Source: Thiobacillus sp.
GTDB lineage: Bacteria > Pseudomonadota > Gammaproteobacteria > Burkholderiales > Thiobacillaceae
NCBI GenBank assembly: GCA_018262815.1
Contig: JADFDN010000016.1
Location: 1-37,406 of the forward strand
Direction of reading: 5' to 3'
Length of the DNA: 37,406 nt
Shown: piece by piece, positions 28,170-36,499 of the stretch
Layout: each line of letters begins with the position of its first letter
Numbering within the stretch: position 1 is the stretch's first letter
The notes under the pieces: generated by a model
The model's input: the letters and a program-made list of their open reading frames with translations, nothing else
The model's database searches: none
Told to the model about the DNA's origin: nothing
Position numbers and translations under genes: made by a program

Positions 28170-29680
28170 GTTGCATTTCCTTCAGTAGCGGGCTGGCATA
28201 CTGCTACCAGACGTCCGGCGATCATCGCCGCCGCATCTTCTTGGCTGAAAAATTGGCGCGCCACATCCGGCAGGCTCCTGCGCATGGGTTCAAGCCGTGC
28301 GGGATCGGCGATCACCTCATCGAGGACGCGCCTGGCGTCGGCAATCGACTGCACCTCGATGGCAGCCCCAAGGGAAGCCAGATCTGGCTCGAAGCGGCGC
28401 ATAGCCCCGATGCTGCAAATCAACGGAACAACATTCATGGCCACGGCTTCGAGCAGGACTGTCGAGAAAACGCTCACCACCATTTCAGAGATGGAAATGA
28501 CATTCGCCAACGGCTCGGCCGCGGGATTCGAAAAATAGACGTTCGGGCAGGCGGCGAGCTTTTCTCTCAAAACAGAGGGGAGGGGGTAGCCGGGATGTTC
28601 GCGCACAACAATCTCAACCTGAGGATGAGCGGCCGCAGCCTCGGCAATCAGGCCCACGAATGCATCATAGGCCGCGACGCCAAGCAACGCGCACGGTGCC
28701 TGAAGAAAGAAACTGAACGTTCGGGCGCTGGACGCCGAGCCGCGGGAAAGCGACGCCCCCGCCTGCACGGCATGGCTACCCGTCACCCGGAACTTCTGAT
28801 CCGGATTATGTGGCTTTAGCAGCTGCGCGAAGCGCTCGCCCCACACGAACATTTCCGTGTAGGCCATGTTTCTGAAGCCACTGTGGATATACGGTGACCA
28901 GCCTTGCTGCATGCAGAAACAGGGAATTCCGATCAGTCGGCACGCCTCAGAGGTGATCACATCCAGGGGGGCATTTCCTTCAACGACTAGAACACATTTG
29001 GGCCGCAGTGCCCGAAGCGCCTCCAGCGTCACGTCGGCCTCATGCATCAGCTGGAAGAATTCGGAGAGCGCCAAGGACGAAAAGACTGACCCCAGCGACG
29101 CCCCGCCGGCAGACCAGTTGACAACCGGGTGCCCAGACTGCTTCATTCTGAGACCCAGTTCATGGTCACACGCAGCTAGGTAGGCGAATTCCCCCTCCCC
29201 CAATTTCTGCGTCACTGGTGAGAGGTAAGTGGCAAATTTGGCGTTGACCACGTGGATCAGGATGTCGTGGTCCGGACCAGATTGCCGCCCTTCTGCACGG
29301 CGCCCCCTAAGCCTGCTGCGCAGCCATCCATAAACTTGTCTTGCGACCAGATGCAATCGCCTCCCGATCCTGCGACCTGGGCGAACCGCTGGCGCATTCA
29401 AGCCTGGAAGAAAAGCCGCGATATCAGACTCCAGGGCACTCAAGGCCGGAAACTGCAGCGATGGCGCCCCATGGCCAGACAGCGCAAGATAACTCTGGAA
29501 TAACGCCTCGGAATTGATGCACTGGATGTAGAGTCGCCGCTCCACGGCATACCTCAGCTGCATCCCCCTGTAGAGGAATGCATCGGGTCGACGCTGCACC
29601 GCGTCAGCGGTGTAGCGCTCTATTGCGCCGCACAGGCCACGCGTGTAGTCAAAACCGTGGCTCCCAAAATCAATGGCCAT
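28166..29680 (-). CDS. Uncharacterised GT-B-like surface-carbohydrate protein; candidate CMP-nonulosonate transferase
   Basis: CVLVVEGNAPLDVITSEACRLIGIPCFCMQQGW; EMFVWGERFA; EIVVREHPGYPLPSVLREKL (HP motif); SVFSTVLLEAVAMNVVPLICS (S/T motif). Start reset to 29680. Confidence 0.75.
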   Translation of the reverse strand: MAIDFGSHGFDYTRGLCGAIERYTADAVQRRPDAFLYRGMQLRYAVERRLYIQCINSEALFQSYLALSGHGAPSLQFPALSALESDIAAFLPGLNAPAVRPGRRIGRRLHLVARQVYGWLRSRLRGRRAEGRQSGPDHDILIHVVNAKFATYLSPVTQKLGEGEFAYLAACDHELGLRMKQSGHPVVNWSAGGASLGSVFSSLALSEFFQLMHEADVTLEALRALRPKCVLVVEGNAPLDVITSEACRLIGIPCFCMQQGWSPYIHSGFRNMAYTEMFVWGERFAQLLKPHNPDQKFRVTGSHAVQAGASLSRGSASSARTFSFFLQAPCALLGVAAYDAFVGLIAEAAAAHPQVEIVVREHPGYPLPSVLREKLAACPNVYFSNPAAEPLANVISISEMVVSVFSTVLLEAVAMNVVPLICSIGAMRRFEPDLASLGAAIEVQSIADARRVLDEVIADPARLEPMRRSLPDVARQFFSQEDAAAMIAGRLVAVCQPATEGNAT

Positions 29681-29691
29681 CGTCGAAGGTT

Positions 29692-31575
29692 TTACAGGAT
29701 GCCCGCGTGGCCGTACTTCTCGAGGCAGCACAGCGCATGGTGTGTTCCCGCGCCATGATTGACATGACCGCTCCATATTTCCGGAACCCAACTGAATTTG
29801 ATTTTTTCCAAGTGACGGAACAAAGCGTCGAAGTCGAGCTCACCCTCGCCGATCTGGACCCCTTCGCCATCGATACCGTGCGCGTCTGAGATATGGAGGT
29901 GACGGATGTAGGGCAAGACGATCTTGGCATAGTCCACCAGGTCCATTCCTGCGAACTTGCAATAAAGCTGGGCGTGACAGATGTCGAAAGTCATGCCCAG
30001 CGAAAGCGATTTGCAGAACGAGGCCATGTCCTGCGGACGCATGTAGCCATACTGGTGCCACTGTCCCCCGAGATACCAGGGCCGCGGTGGCAGGTTCTCG
30101 GGCAGCAGCTCGACGCCATCCAGGTTGATGTCGCGCAGGGTCTTCTCGGCCTTGGCTGTTAGCTCCGCGCAGTCGTAGTTGCCATCCAGCAGGCTCATCC
30201 CGCCCACATGCAGGACGATCTTGGGCTTGACACCTTGGCGGAAGCCCGGCGCCAGCTCACGTGTACGAACAATCGTTTTCTCCAGAATGTCCACGGAGTT
30301 GCGCACCACCTCGACGTTATCCGAACATAGATCGAAGAGATCGCGCCCAATAATCTCCGGGGCATGCATGATCAATGCGGAACTCTCACTCTGGGCCGAC
30401 ACTTCATCGATCACGTCGCGATCCGAGCAGTGGAATTCAATGACGGGAGTCTTGAGTTCCTTGTAGATGTCGAAATCATGGAAGCGGCACTTGACACCCC
30501 AATCCTTCGCGAAGGTGAAATGGGGCCAATCAGCCACCGTGAGTGCCTTTTCGAAATCCTGTTCGGTGATGTAGTCGCTGGCCTTCTTAGCGCGCATCAA
30601 CGTCTTGCCTAGGAACTCGGGCAACCGGTCCGGCGTGATGCCCTTGCCGGGGCTCATGAACTTCAGGTCCTCCAGCCGAATCGCCTCACCCTCCGCAAGA
30701 TCACGCTTGGCTACCAGTGACTTGGCGAACACCTCACGGTTCAACTGCTCGGCCATGGTGATAACCTTCCTGTCCTCACCCAGCATGGTGCGCGTCAATT
30801 GGAGTTGACGCACCAGATCCCTGAACTGATCAGGCGTGAGCGATGCCTTGTGGTCGGGCCCCAGTTGGTGGATGTCGCGGGTGATGTGCTTCTCGATGAT
30901 GGTTGCACCGAGCCCGTGCGCCAGGAGCGAGGCTTGCACACCAAGTTCGTGCCCGGAATAACCAACCATGGGAGCGAGCGTGGAGAGAGTGTGCAGGTAC
31001 CGCAGATTCAATGACTCAGGCGGCGCAGGATAGGTTGACTGGCACAACAACATTGCATAGCGGTTCGTAAAGTTGTCGGCAATGAACTCGGCGGATTTTC
31101 GAATAACCGAGTCGTCCCACATGCCCGTGCTGAAGATGGCTGGGCACTTCAGCTTCCCCAGCGTGTGCGAGATCAACGGCCAGTTGGTAAGGTCGGCCGA
31201 TGAAAACTTGACGGCATCCAGTTCCAGGCCAGCCACAAAGTCGGCCGACATCTGGTCAAACGGCGTCACGATGAAATCGACGGCCAATCGCCGTGCTTCT
31301 GCACGCAATGCCTCAAAGGCCGCGTCACTCAGCTCCAACTCCTTCAACTGGGGTATCAGGTACTGAAATGACCACTCCGCACTGTTCGGATCGTCCAGCA
31401 GCGGTGCGACGTATATTTCTGACAGATTTCTCTTCTGGAACTTGACGGCATCCGCCCCCGCCTGGGCAGCCTCATTCATGAGGTAGAGCGCCTCATCCAA
31501 TGAGCCATTGTGATTGATGCCAATTTCGGCGATAACGTACAGGCCGTCTTTTTCGAGCGACGCGATTCGTGACAT
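29692..31575 (-). CDS. Two-domain protein: NeuB-type nonulosonate synthase + SAF domain fused to a C-terminal xylose-isomerase-like/AP-endonuclease-2 TIM barrel
   Basis: NeuB: YVIAEIGINHNGSLDEAL, ADAVKFQKR, CPAIFSTGM, GYSGHELGVQASLLAHGLGATIIEKHITRD..GPDHKASLTPDQF; SAF: SLVAKRDLAEGEAIRLEDLKFMSPGKGI; TIM barrel (about residues 350-627): LIMHAPE, GVELLPENLPPRPW, MTFDICHAQL, IRHLHISDAHG, VPEIWSGH. Confidence 0.9.
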   Translation of the reverse strand: MSRIASLEKDGLYVIAEIGINHNGSLDEALYLMNEAAQAGADAVKFQKRNLSEIYVAPLLDDPNSAEWSFQYLIPQLKELELSDAAFEALRAEARRLAVDFIVTPFDQMSADFVAGLELDAVKFSSADLTNWPLISHTLGKLKCPAIFSTGMWDDSVIRKSAEFIADNFTNRYAMLLCQSTYPAPPESLNLRYLHTLSTLAPMVGYSGHELGVQASLLAHGLGATIIEKHITRDIHQLGPDHKASLTPDQFRDLVRQLQLTRTMLGEDRKVITMAEQLNREVFAKSLVAKRDLAEGEAIRLEDLKFMSPGKGITPDRLPEFLGKTLMRAKKASDYITEQDFEKALTVADWPHFTFAKDWGVKCRFHDFDIYKELKTPVIEFHCSDRDVIDEVSAQSESSALIMHAPEIIGRDLFDLCSDNVEVVRNSVDILEKTIVRTRELAPGFRQGVKPKIVLHVGGMSLLDGNYDCAELTAKAEKTLRDINLDGVELLPENLPPRPWYLGGQWHQYGYMRPQDMASFCKSLSLGMTFDICHAQLYCKFAGMDLVDYAKIVLPYIRHLHISDAHGIDGEGVQIGEGELDFDALFRHLEKIKFSWVPEIWSGHVNHGAGTHHALCCLEKYGHAGIL

Positions 31576-31586
31576 ATAACCTCGAT

Positions 31587-32591
31587 TTAGTGTGTTGCCG
31601 TGTGATTACCGTCGGTCTGGGCAGCGGCAGAATATTTTTTAATCATTTGCGTGATCAATTCGCGCATCTGTATTTTCGGCGACCACCCAAGCTGCATGAG
31701 CTTCGCTGGGTCACCACATATGTTTGATTGAACCTTGTCGTTTTCACGAAGCAGTTGAGTGCTCACTTCAACGTCGACTTGCAATTGCGCAACCTCACCG
31801 GCCAGTGCAATCAGGTCCGCGATGCGATGCGCCCGCCCCGAGCAGACGTTGTAGACCTCGCCCGCCATACCCGAGAGCAGCAATGTGCGATAGGCCGCGC
31901 AGACATCTTCTATCGCGAGGAAATCGCGCCGGACGGAAATGTTGCCCGCGACGACACGATGCGCGACACCTTCAGCACGATGTCGAGTAGCCTGCGCGAT
32001 CTGTCGGCAAATAGATGGCAGCACGAAGCGGCTATCCTGCGCAGCGCCAGTCACGTTGAACTGCCGGACATGGATGACTGGCAAGCCATGTTGCTGCTGA
32101 TAGTGCAGCCCAATGTGGCGCAGGCTAAGCTTGATCAGGCCATAGTGGTCTCGCGGTCGCGGTGGATGCTGTTCATTGACCGGGTCGTCGTCGAATTCGC
32201 CATACTCTGACGCGGAGCCGATCACTATGATTTTGCCGGTCAGTGGGCGCTGCAACCGCGAGACGGCGTCGAGTACCAGCATCGGCCCATTCAGGTGCTC
32301 ACTAAGCGCACAGTCCAGGTTGCGATTGATTTCGGGGACGAAGGACGAGCCGAGCGAAACGATGATGTCCGTGGGGTTGATCTGTGCGATTAGTTGCGTC
32401 AGCTGCGCGACCGTGGGTGGTAACTGGTGGCAGGGTAGTCCATCAAAGTCGGGATTATTGTAGTTTCGATAGATGCCGGCCACGGGCCAACCCCAGTCAT
32501 CCGCGGCCGCACGCGCAACGGCTGCCGCAATGAAGCCGCTGCCAATCACTAGCAGCCGGCGCTGGGGCGTACCACCTCCCGTAGATATCAT
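31587..32591 (-). CDS. Extended SDR NAD-dependent epimerase/dehydratase/reductase
   Basis: LLVIGSGFIAAAVARAA; IIVIGSASEYGE; DHYGLIKLSL (YxxxK); VRQFNVTGAAQ; DFLAIEDVCAAYRTLL; GEVYNVCSG. Confidence 0.88.
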   Translation of the reverse strand: MISTGGGTPQRRLLVIGSGFIAAAVARAAADDWGWPVAGIYRNYNNPDFDGLPCHQLPPTVAQLTQLIAQINPTDIIVSLGSSFVPEINRNLDCALSEHLNGPMLVLDAVSRLQRPLTGKIIVIGSASEYGEFDDDPVNEQHPPRPRDHYGLIKLSLRHIGLHYQQQHGLPVIHVRQFNVTGAAQDSRFVLPSICRQIAQATRHRAEGVAHRVVAGNISVRRDFLAIEDVCAAYRTLLLSGMAGEVYNVCSGRAHRIADLIALAGEVAQLQVDVEVSTQLLRENDKVQSNICGDPAKLMQLGWSPKIQMRELITQMIKKYSAAAQTDGNHTATH

Positions 32592-33295
32592 CCGACGCTC
32601 CTACTGTGCCTGCTGCGATCAAGCAGCAGCATTTCAGCCAATCTCATGTCCAGCAGCGAGTCGATATCGACCGCAGCTTCTTCATCCATCTTGTAAAGGG
32701 CGATCTTTCCAGAAAGCCGGTTGCCGGTGTCGAGTAGCGCTTGCGGCCGAAATACATAGATTGATCCATTCTCGACGTATTGTGGTTGCATGTCCTGTCG
32801 GCGAGGACGGTTGCGAAAATCGTAGTTCAGCGAGTGCGCGCCGTCGGCGTTTTCGGTCCACAAGAAACGATGGCTGGGTGAAACTGATAAAAGCGAATCG
32901 GCACCCTGCTCAAGCAGGGTCCTGACCGCGCCGTCGATGTCGCCGGTTCGTCGCAGTGGCGAGGTACACTGCAAAAATACCACGAGGTCAGGTAGACGGC
33001 CCGCCTGCGTGCGCAGGGCTTCGATGGCGTGGACCAAGGCCGACTCGGACGTTGCGGCATCGCCGCTGATGTCAGCCGGACGGCGTATCACGGATGCACC
33101 TGCTTCGTAGCTCACTTGAGCGATACGGTCGTCGTCGGTAGATACCACGGCCGACGCTATGCAGCTCGATTGCAGAGCCTGCTCGATCGTGTGGGCCACC
33201 AGCGGCTTACCCGCGAGCGGGTGTACGTTCTTGCCTGGTATGCCTTTTGAGCCGCCGCGCGCGGGGATCAGGGCGATCACGGAACCTGGATTCAT
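32588..33295 (-). CDS. neuA: CMP-N-acylneuraminate (nonulosonate) cytidylyltransferase, NeuA-like
   Basis: VIALIPARGGSKGIPGKNVHPLAGKPLVAHTIEQAL; STDDDRIAQVS; RRPADISGDAATSESALVHAI; LQCTSPLRRTGDID. Confidence 0.93.
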   Translation of the reverse strand: MNPGSVIALIPARGGSKGIPGKNVHPLAGKPLVAHTIEQALQSSCIASAVVSTDDDRIAQVSYEAGASVIRRPADISGDAATSESALVHAIEALRTQAGRLPDLVVFLQCTSPLRRTGDIDGAVRTLLEQGADSLLSVSPSHRFLWTENADGAHSLNYDFRNRPRRQDMQPQYVENGSIYVFRPQALLDTGNRLSGKIALYKMDEEAAVDIDSLLDMRLAEMLLLDRSRHSRSVG

Positions 33296-34809
33296 GGCCT
33301 GCTCACCCTAGCCTGGCTGTTACGCGCAAACCGGTGCCATGCTTTGGCCAACAGGGCACGCCATGTGATTGGCGTATCAACCGGACAGTCCATCACCCGT
33401 GCGATATGGTTTTGCAGTCCCGCGACCTCGCGCCGCGAGATGATGGCCGTGACCTCATCGGCCAGCCCACCCGCAGCCTCACGCAACGGCGTGGCGGCAG
33501 CCTCGCCATCCAGCACAGCCAACAATACCCGTGCACGCACCGCGGCAAAATCCCGCAGCCCTTGGGCCAAGCTCTTTTCCAGATGGGCGCGGGCACTGGC
33601 CATGTTTCCCTGTGCGTACCAATAGTTGCCCGCCACGAAATTGGTGACGCAGTCATCCTCTTGCTGCAGCAGCAGCACTAGCACCGTACGCCGCTCCTGC
33701 TCATTGTCCGCGTAAAAGAAGTTGGACATGGCGGCCAGATAGCGTGGTTCCTGTTCGGACTTCGTTGCCAGTGCGGCTTCGGCGAGTTCACACAGGTCGC
33801 TGTCGAGCCCGAGTTGCATCAGTTCCCCGAGCGCGTTCACCGCAGCTACCGGCATGCTCGGTCCTCCGCCATCTTCGCGCCGGAACACCATCTCGTACGG
33901 GATGGTGTTGAAGTAACCTGCCGGCACCTTGCGGAACGGCGCCACGTGGACCAAGCGCAGCCCCTCATGCAGGTATTGCGAGGCCTGCCGGATCCCGGCT
34001 TTGTCATGCGAATTGAAGGAAACCAGGAGGCCGCCGGGCGCCAGTACCCGGGCAGCCCAGCGGAAGTAGGTGTCCACGGTTTCCAGGTCCATCTCCTGGA
34101 AGCTCATCGTATTGATGATGAGGTCGTAAGGGCCGGCGAGGTTGTCGATGACTGGCGGCAGTCCGAAATTCAGGGTGCCGGCGATCGGCGGGCTGGGTTC
34201 GCCCGGTACGCAGGCGATGAAGCCGGCTTGCCGGCCGGGTAGGCCCAGCGCCAAGCAGGTGCTGGATAGGCATAGGTTCTCAGGCAGGTCGATGACGGTA
34301 TAACTGGCAATGTCGCATGCCTGGTGCAACTGGCTGGCGCAGGCGCCCCAGCCAGCGCCGATTTCGCACACATGCAGCGGTTCCCCTACCTTACCGTGCT
34401 GCGCCTGCAACTGGGTGATACGCCAGGTGGTGCCCGCATTCAGCACGAAACTGGCAGACAAGCAGGTGTCGCCGATGGGATAGACGAGTGGCGCCCCAAG
34501 CACCGGTTCGCGCAGCCGCTCGATGAATCTGGTCGGCGTGAACAACCGGATGCTCTTGCTCACTTCCTCGAATTCGCGACGCTTCTGTTCCGGCGTTGCG
34601 GGACAGGTGTCGCCGATGCCATAGACGAAATTCCCACGGCGAAAGATCAGGAACTCGCGTACATCAGGAAAATTGCGCCGTTCAGCGAAATGCTGGGTCC
34701 AGAAAGACGACACGCGGGCAGCCGGGTGCTGTTCGCACGCCGCGAGGTTTTGTGCCAGATAGGAATGGAAAGCATCCAGCGCCCGGTTGATTTCGTCGCT
34801 GTAGATCAT
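33292..34809 (-). CDS. Putative sugar O-methyltransferase (NanM-like) with C-terminal helical/TPR-like extension
   Basis: VCEIGAGWGACASQLHQACDIASYTVIDLPENLCLSSTCLA; DLIINTMSFQEMDLETVDTYFRWAARVLAPGGLLVSFNSHDKAG; C-terminal Ala/Leu/Glu-rich helical repeats. Confidence 0.78.
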   Translation of the reverse strand: MIYSDEINRALDAFHSYLAQNLAACEQHPAARVSSFWTQHFAERRNFPDVREFLIFRRGNFVYGIGDTCPATPEQKRREFEEVSKSIRLFTPTRFIERLREPVLGAPLVYPIGDTCLSASFVLNAGTTWRITQLQAQHGKVGEPLHVCEIGAGWGACASQLHQACDIASYTVIDLPENLCLSSTCLALGLPGRQAGFIACVPGEPSPPIAGTLNFGLPPVIDNLAGPYDLIINTMSFQEMDLETVDTYFRWAARVLAPGGLLVSFNSHDKAGIRQASQYLHEGLRLVHVAPFRKVPAGYFNTIPYEMVFRREDGGGPSMPVAAVNALGELMQLGLDSDLCELAEAALATKSEQEPRYLAAMSNFFYADNEQERRTVLVLLLQQEDDCVTNFVAGNYWYAQGNMASARAHLEKSLAQGLRDFAAVRARVLLAVLDGEAAATPLREAAGGLADEVTAIISRREVAGLQNHIARVMDCPVDTPITWRALLAKAWHRFARNSQARVSRP

Positions 34810-35651
34810 GCGGCTGGCAAAACGTCAAATTTCTCGTACATGCTTTGGTCGATGCGGTTTTGCGGGAAGTAATAATTGGTCAACGCATAGCGGGTACCCG
34901 CCTTGATCGGCATTCCACGGTGCACCGTGCTGGTATCGACCAGAATCAGCGTGCCAGCAGGCGCGGTATAGGTGATGAGCCGGTCAGGCTCGCTAGTCAG
35001 TATGCGGGCGATGTCTTGGTCGTCGAGGCGGTACTGCATGTACTTCAACTTGGCGGCCTTCATGTCGCCCAGAACGTGCGAACGGCGGTGGGAATCTCGG
35101 ATCATCTGGAAAGGCCCGTTGTCCGGGCCGACATCGGAGAGGTATATGATTGCCTTGAACTGACGCAGGAAAGCATCGCGGTGCCAGCCCTCGCCCGAAC
35201 CCTGGTTACCCGTCATGGCTGGCATGCGTGCCGCAAGCGTGAACGCCGTTCGCGTCGGCTCGCGATTGTAGGCCGAGGCCACCGACGCCAAGACCTCGTC
35301 ATTCGCAAAGCTAGCGATAAGCTGCGACGCGTTGTTGGCCCCGTAGACTCGCTGATCGGCCTTGGCATTGCCATTTACATATTTCGGGTATTCGACAATG
35401 ATCCGATCCACTTCATCGCGCGCCATAGCACAGGCCTCTCGAGGCCAAAAGTCCTGAACGATACAGATTCCTGAGGCTTCCAGATCCGCGAGGTAGCCCT
35501 CACCAGCACCTATCGCCTTGGGGGCCGGCTGGACACTCTGCAGCCAGCTCTCATGCTGCTTGTAGTCATCCAGAGTGGCAAGCATCGGTGCCCAACCTGC
35601 GCCACCGCTCCGAGCCCGCTTGCGTGCCAAATGTGCAAATAATCTCAACAT
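34806..35651 (-). CDS. Phytanoyl-CoA dioxygenase (PhyH)-like Fe(II)/2-oxoglutarate oxygenase
   Basis: GEGWHRDAFLRQFKAIIYLSDVGPDNGPFQMIRDSHR (HxD) and TLILVDTSTVHRGMPIKAGTRYALTNYY (distal H, Arg). Confidence 0.85.
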   Translation of the reverse strand: MLRLFAHLARKRARSGGAGWAPMLATLDDYKQHESWLQSVQPAPKAIGAGEGYLADLEASGICIVQDFWPREACAMARDEVDRIIVEYPKYVNGNAKADQRVYGANNASQLIASFANDEVLASVASAYNREPTRTAFTLAARMPAMTGNQGSGEGWHRDAFLRQFKAIIYLSDVGPDNGPFQMIRDSHRRSHVLGDMKAAKLKYMQYRLDDQDIARILTSEPDRLITYTAPAGTLILVDTSTVHRGMPIKAGTRYALTNYYFPQNRIDQSMYEKFDVLPAA

Positions 35652-35703
35652 TCATTCCACCTTGGCGAGTAGTCACTTTCTTGCCCTATCCATTCCATCA
35701 TGT

Positions 35704-36483
35704 TCAGCTCTTGTCTGAATTGATCTTCCGCAAGACACAGACTGTAAACCAGGTTTCTCGCCAGGCACCGAAGGCATCCACAGGTACGACGTCGTGGGCT
35801 TGCCCAGATCCCTGCCAATTGATCCTGCGCCCCATAATGTCATAACCACTTTCAAGCACCTCGAACTCGCCGGCAGCAGAAAAAAGCGCCACCATGCCCG
35901 TGTGCGAGTAACGGAAATAGTCTCCAGGCGACTCGTGATACCGCGCAGAAAATGGAACGACGGTAATGACGATGCCGCCAGGCTTGAGCAGCTGGGTGAG
36001 ATTACTAGCGGCAACCCACGGGCGCTCGAAATGTTCAAAGACGTTGTTACTGTAGATTGCATCGAACTTTTCCCGGAATTCGGGATGACTACTGACGAAG
36101 CCGGAGGCGCACGCATCGCCAGAAAGCACGCGCTCGTCCGCAGTTGGTGCCAAGTCCATGCCGTAGTAGTTGTACTTTGCCTGAAATCGCGCGAGGTTTA
36201 TTTGATAAAAACCCTCGTTAAACTCAAAGTTCCCCCGGATTCCGAGAAGGTAGGTCAGAGCGCCATCACGTGCCCCTACGTCGAGGAAATTCATATCCTT
36301 CCCCTCGCGTTCGAACAAATGGCGACGAGACACTTCTTCTTTATTGAGGTCAGTACGATAACCAGTGACTGGGATCTCAAAATTTCCGAGCCTTCTTTCC
36401 CTGTCAGCGATGAGCCGAAAATTAGGTTTGAGCTTCGCCCCCAGATAGCGTACCTTCTGAGCAAGCCTGGCTATTGGAATCAT
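35704..36483 (-). CDS. Class I SAM-dependent methyltransferase
   Basis: MNFLDVGARDGALTYLLGIRG; YYGMDLAPT; FDAIYSNNVFEHFERPWVAASNLTQLLKPGGIVITVVPF; start reset to 36483. Confidence 0.85.
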   Translation of the reverse strand: MIPIARLAQKVRYLGAKLKPNFRLIADRERRLGNFEIPVTGYRTDLNKEEVSRRHLFEREGKDMNFLDVGARDGALTYLLGIRGNFEFNEGFYQINLARFQAKYNYYGMDLAPTADERVLSGDACASGFVSSHPEFREKFDAIYSNNVFEHFERPWVAASNLTQLLKPGGIVITVVPFSARYHESPGDYFRYSHTGMVALFSAAGEFEVLESGYDIMGRRINWQGSGQAHDVVPVDAFGAWRETWFTVCVLRKINSDKS

Positions 36484-36499
36484 GTAACGGCACCCATGG

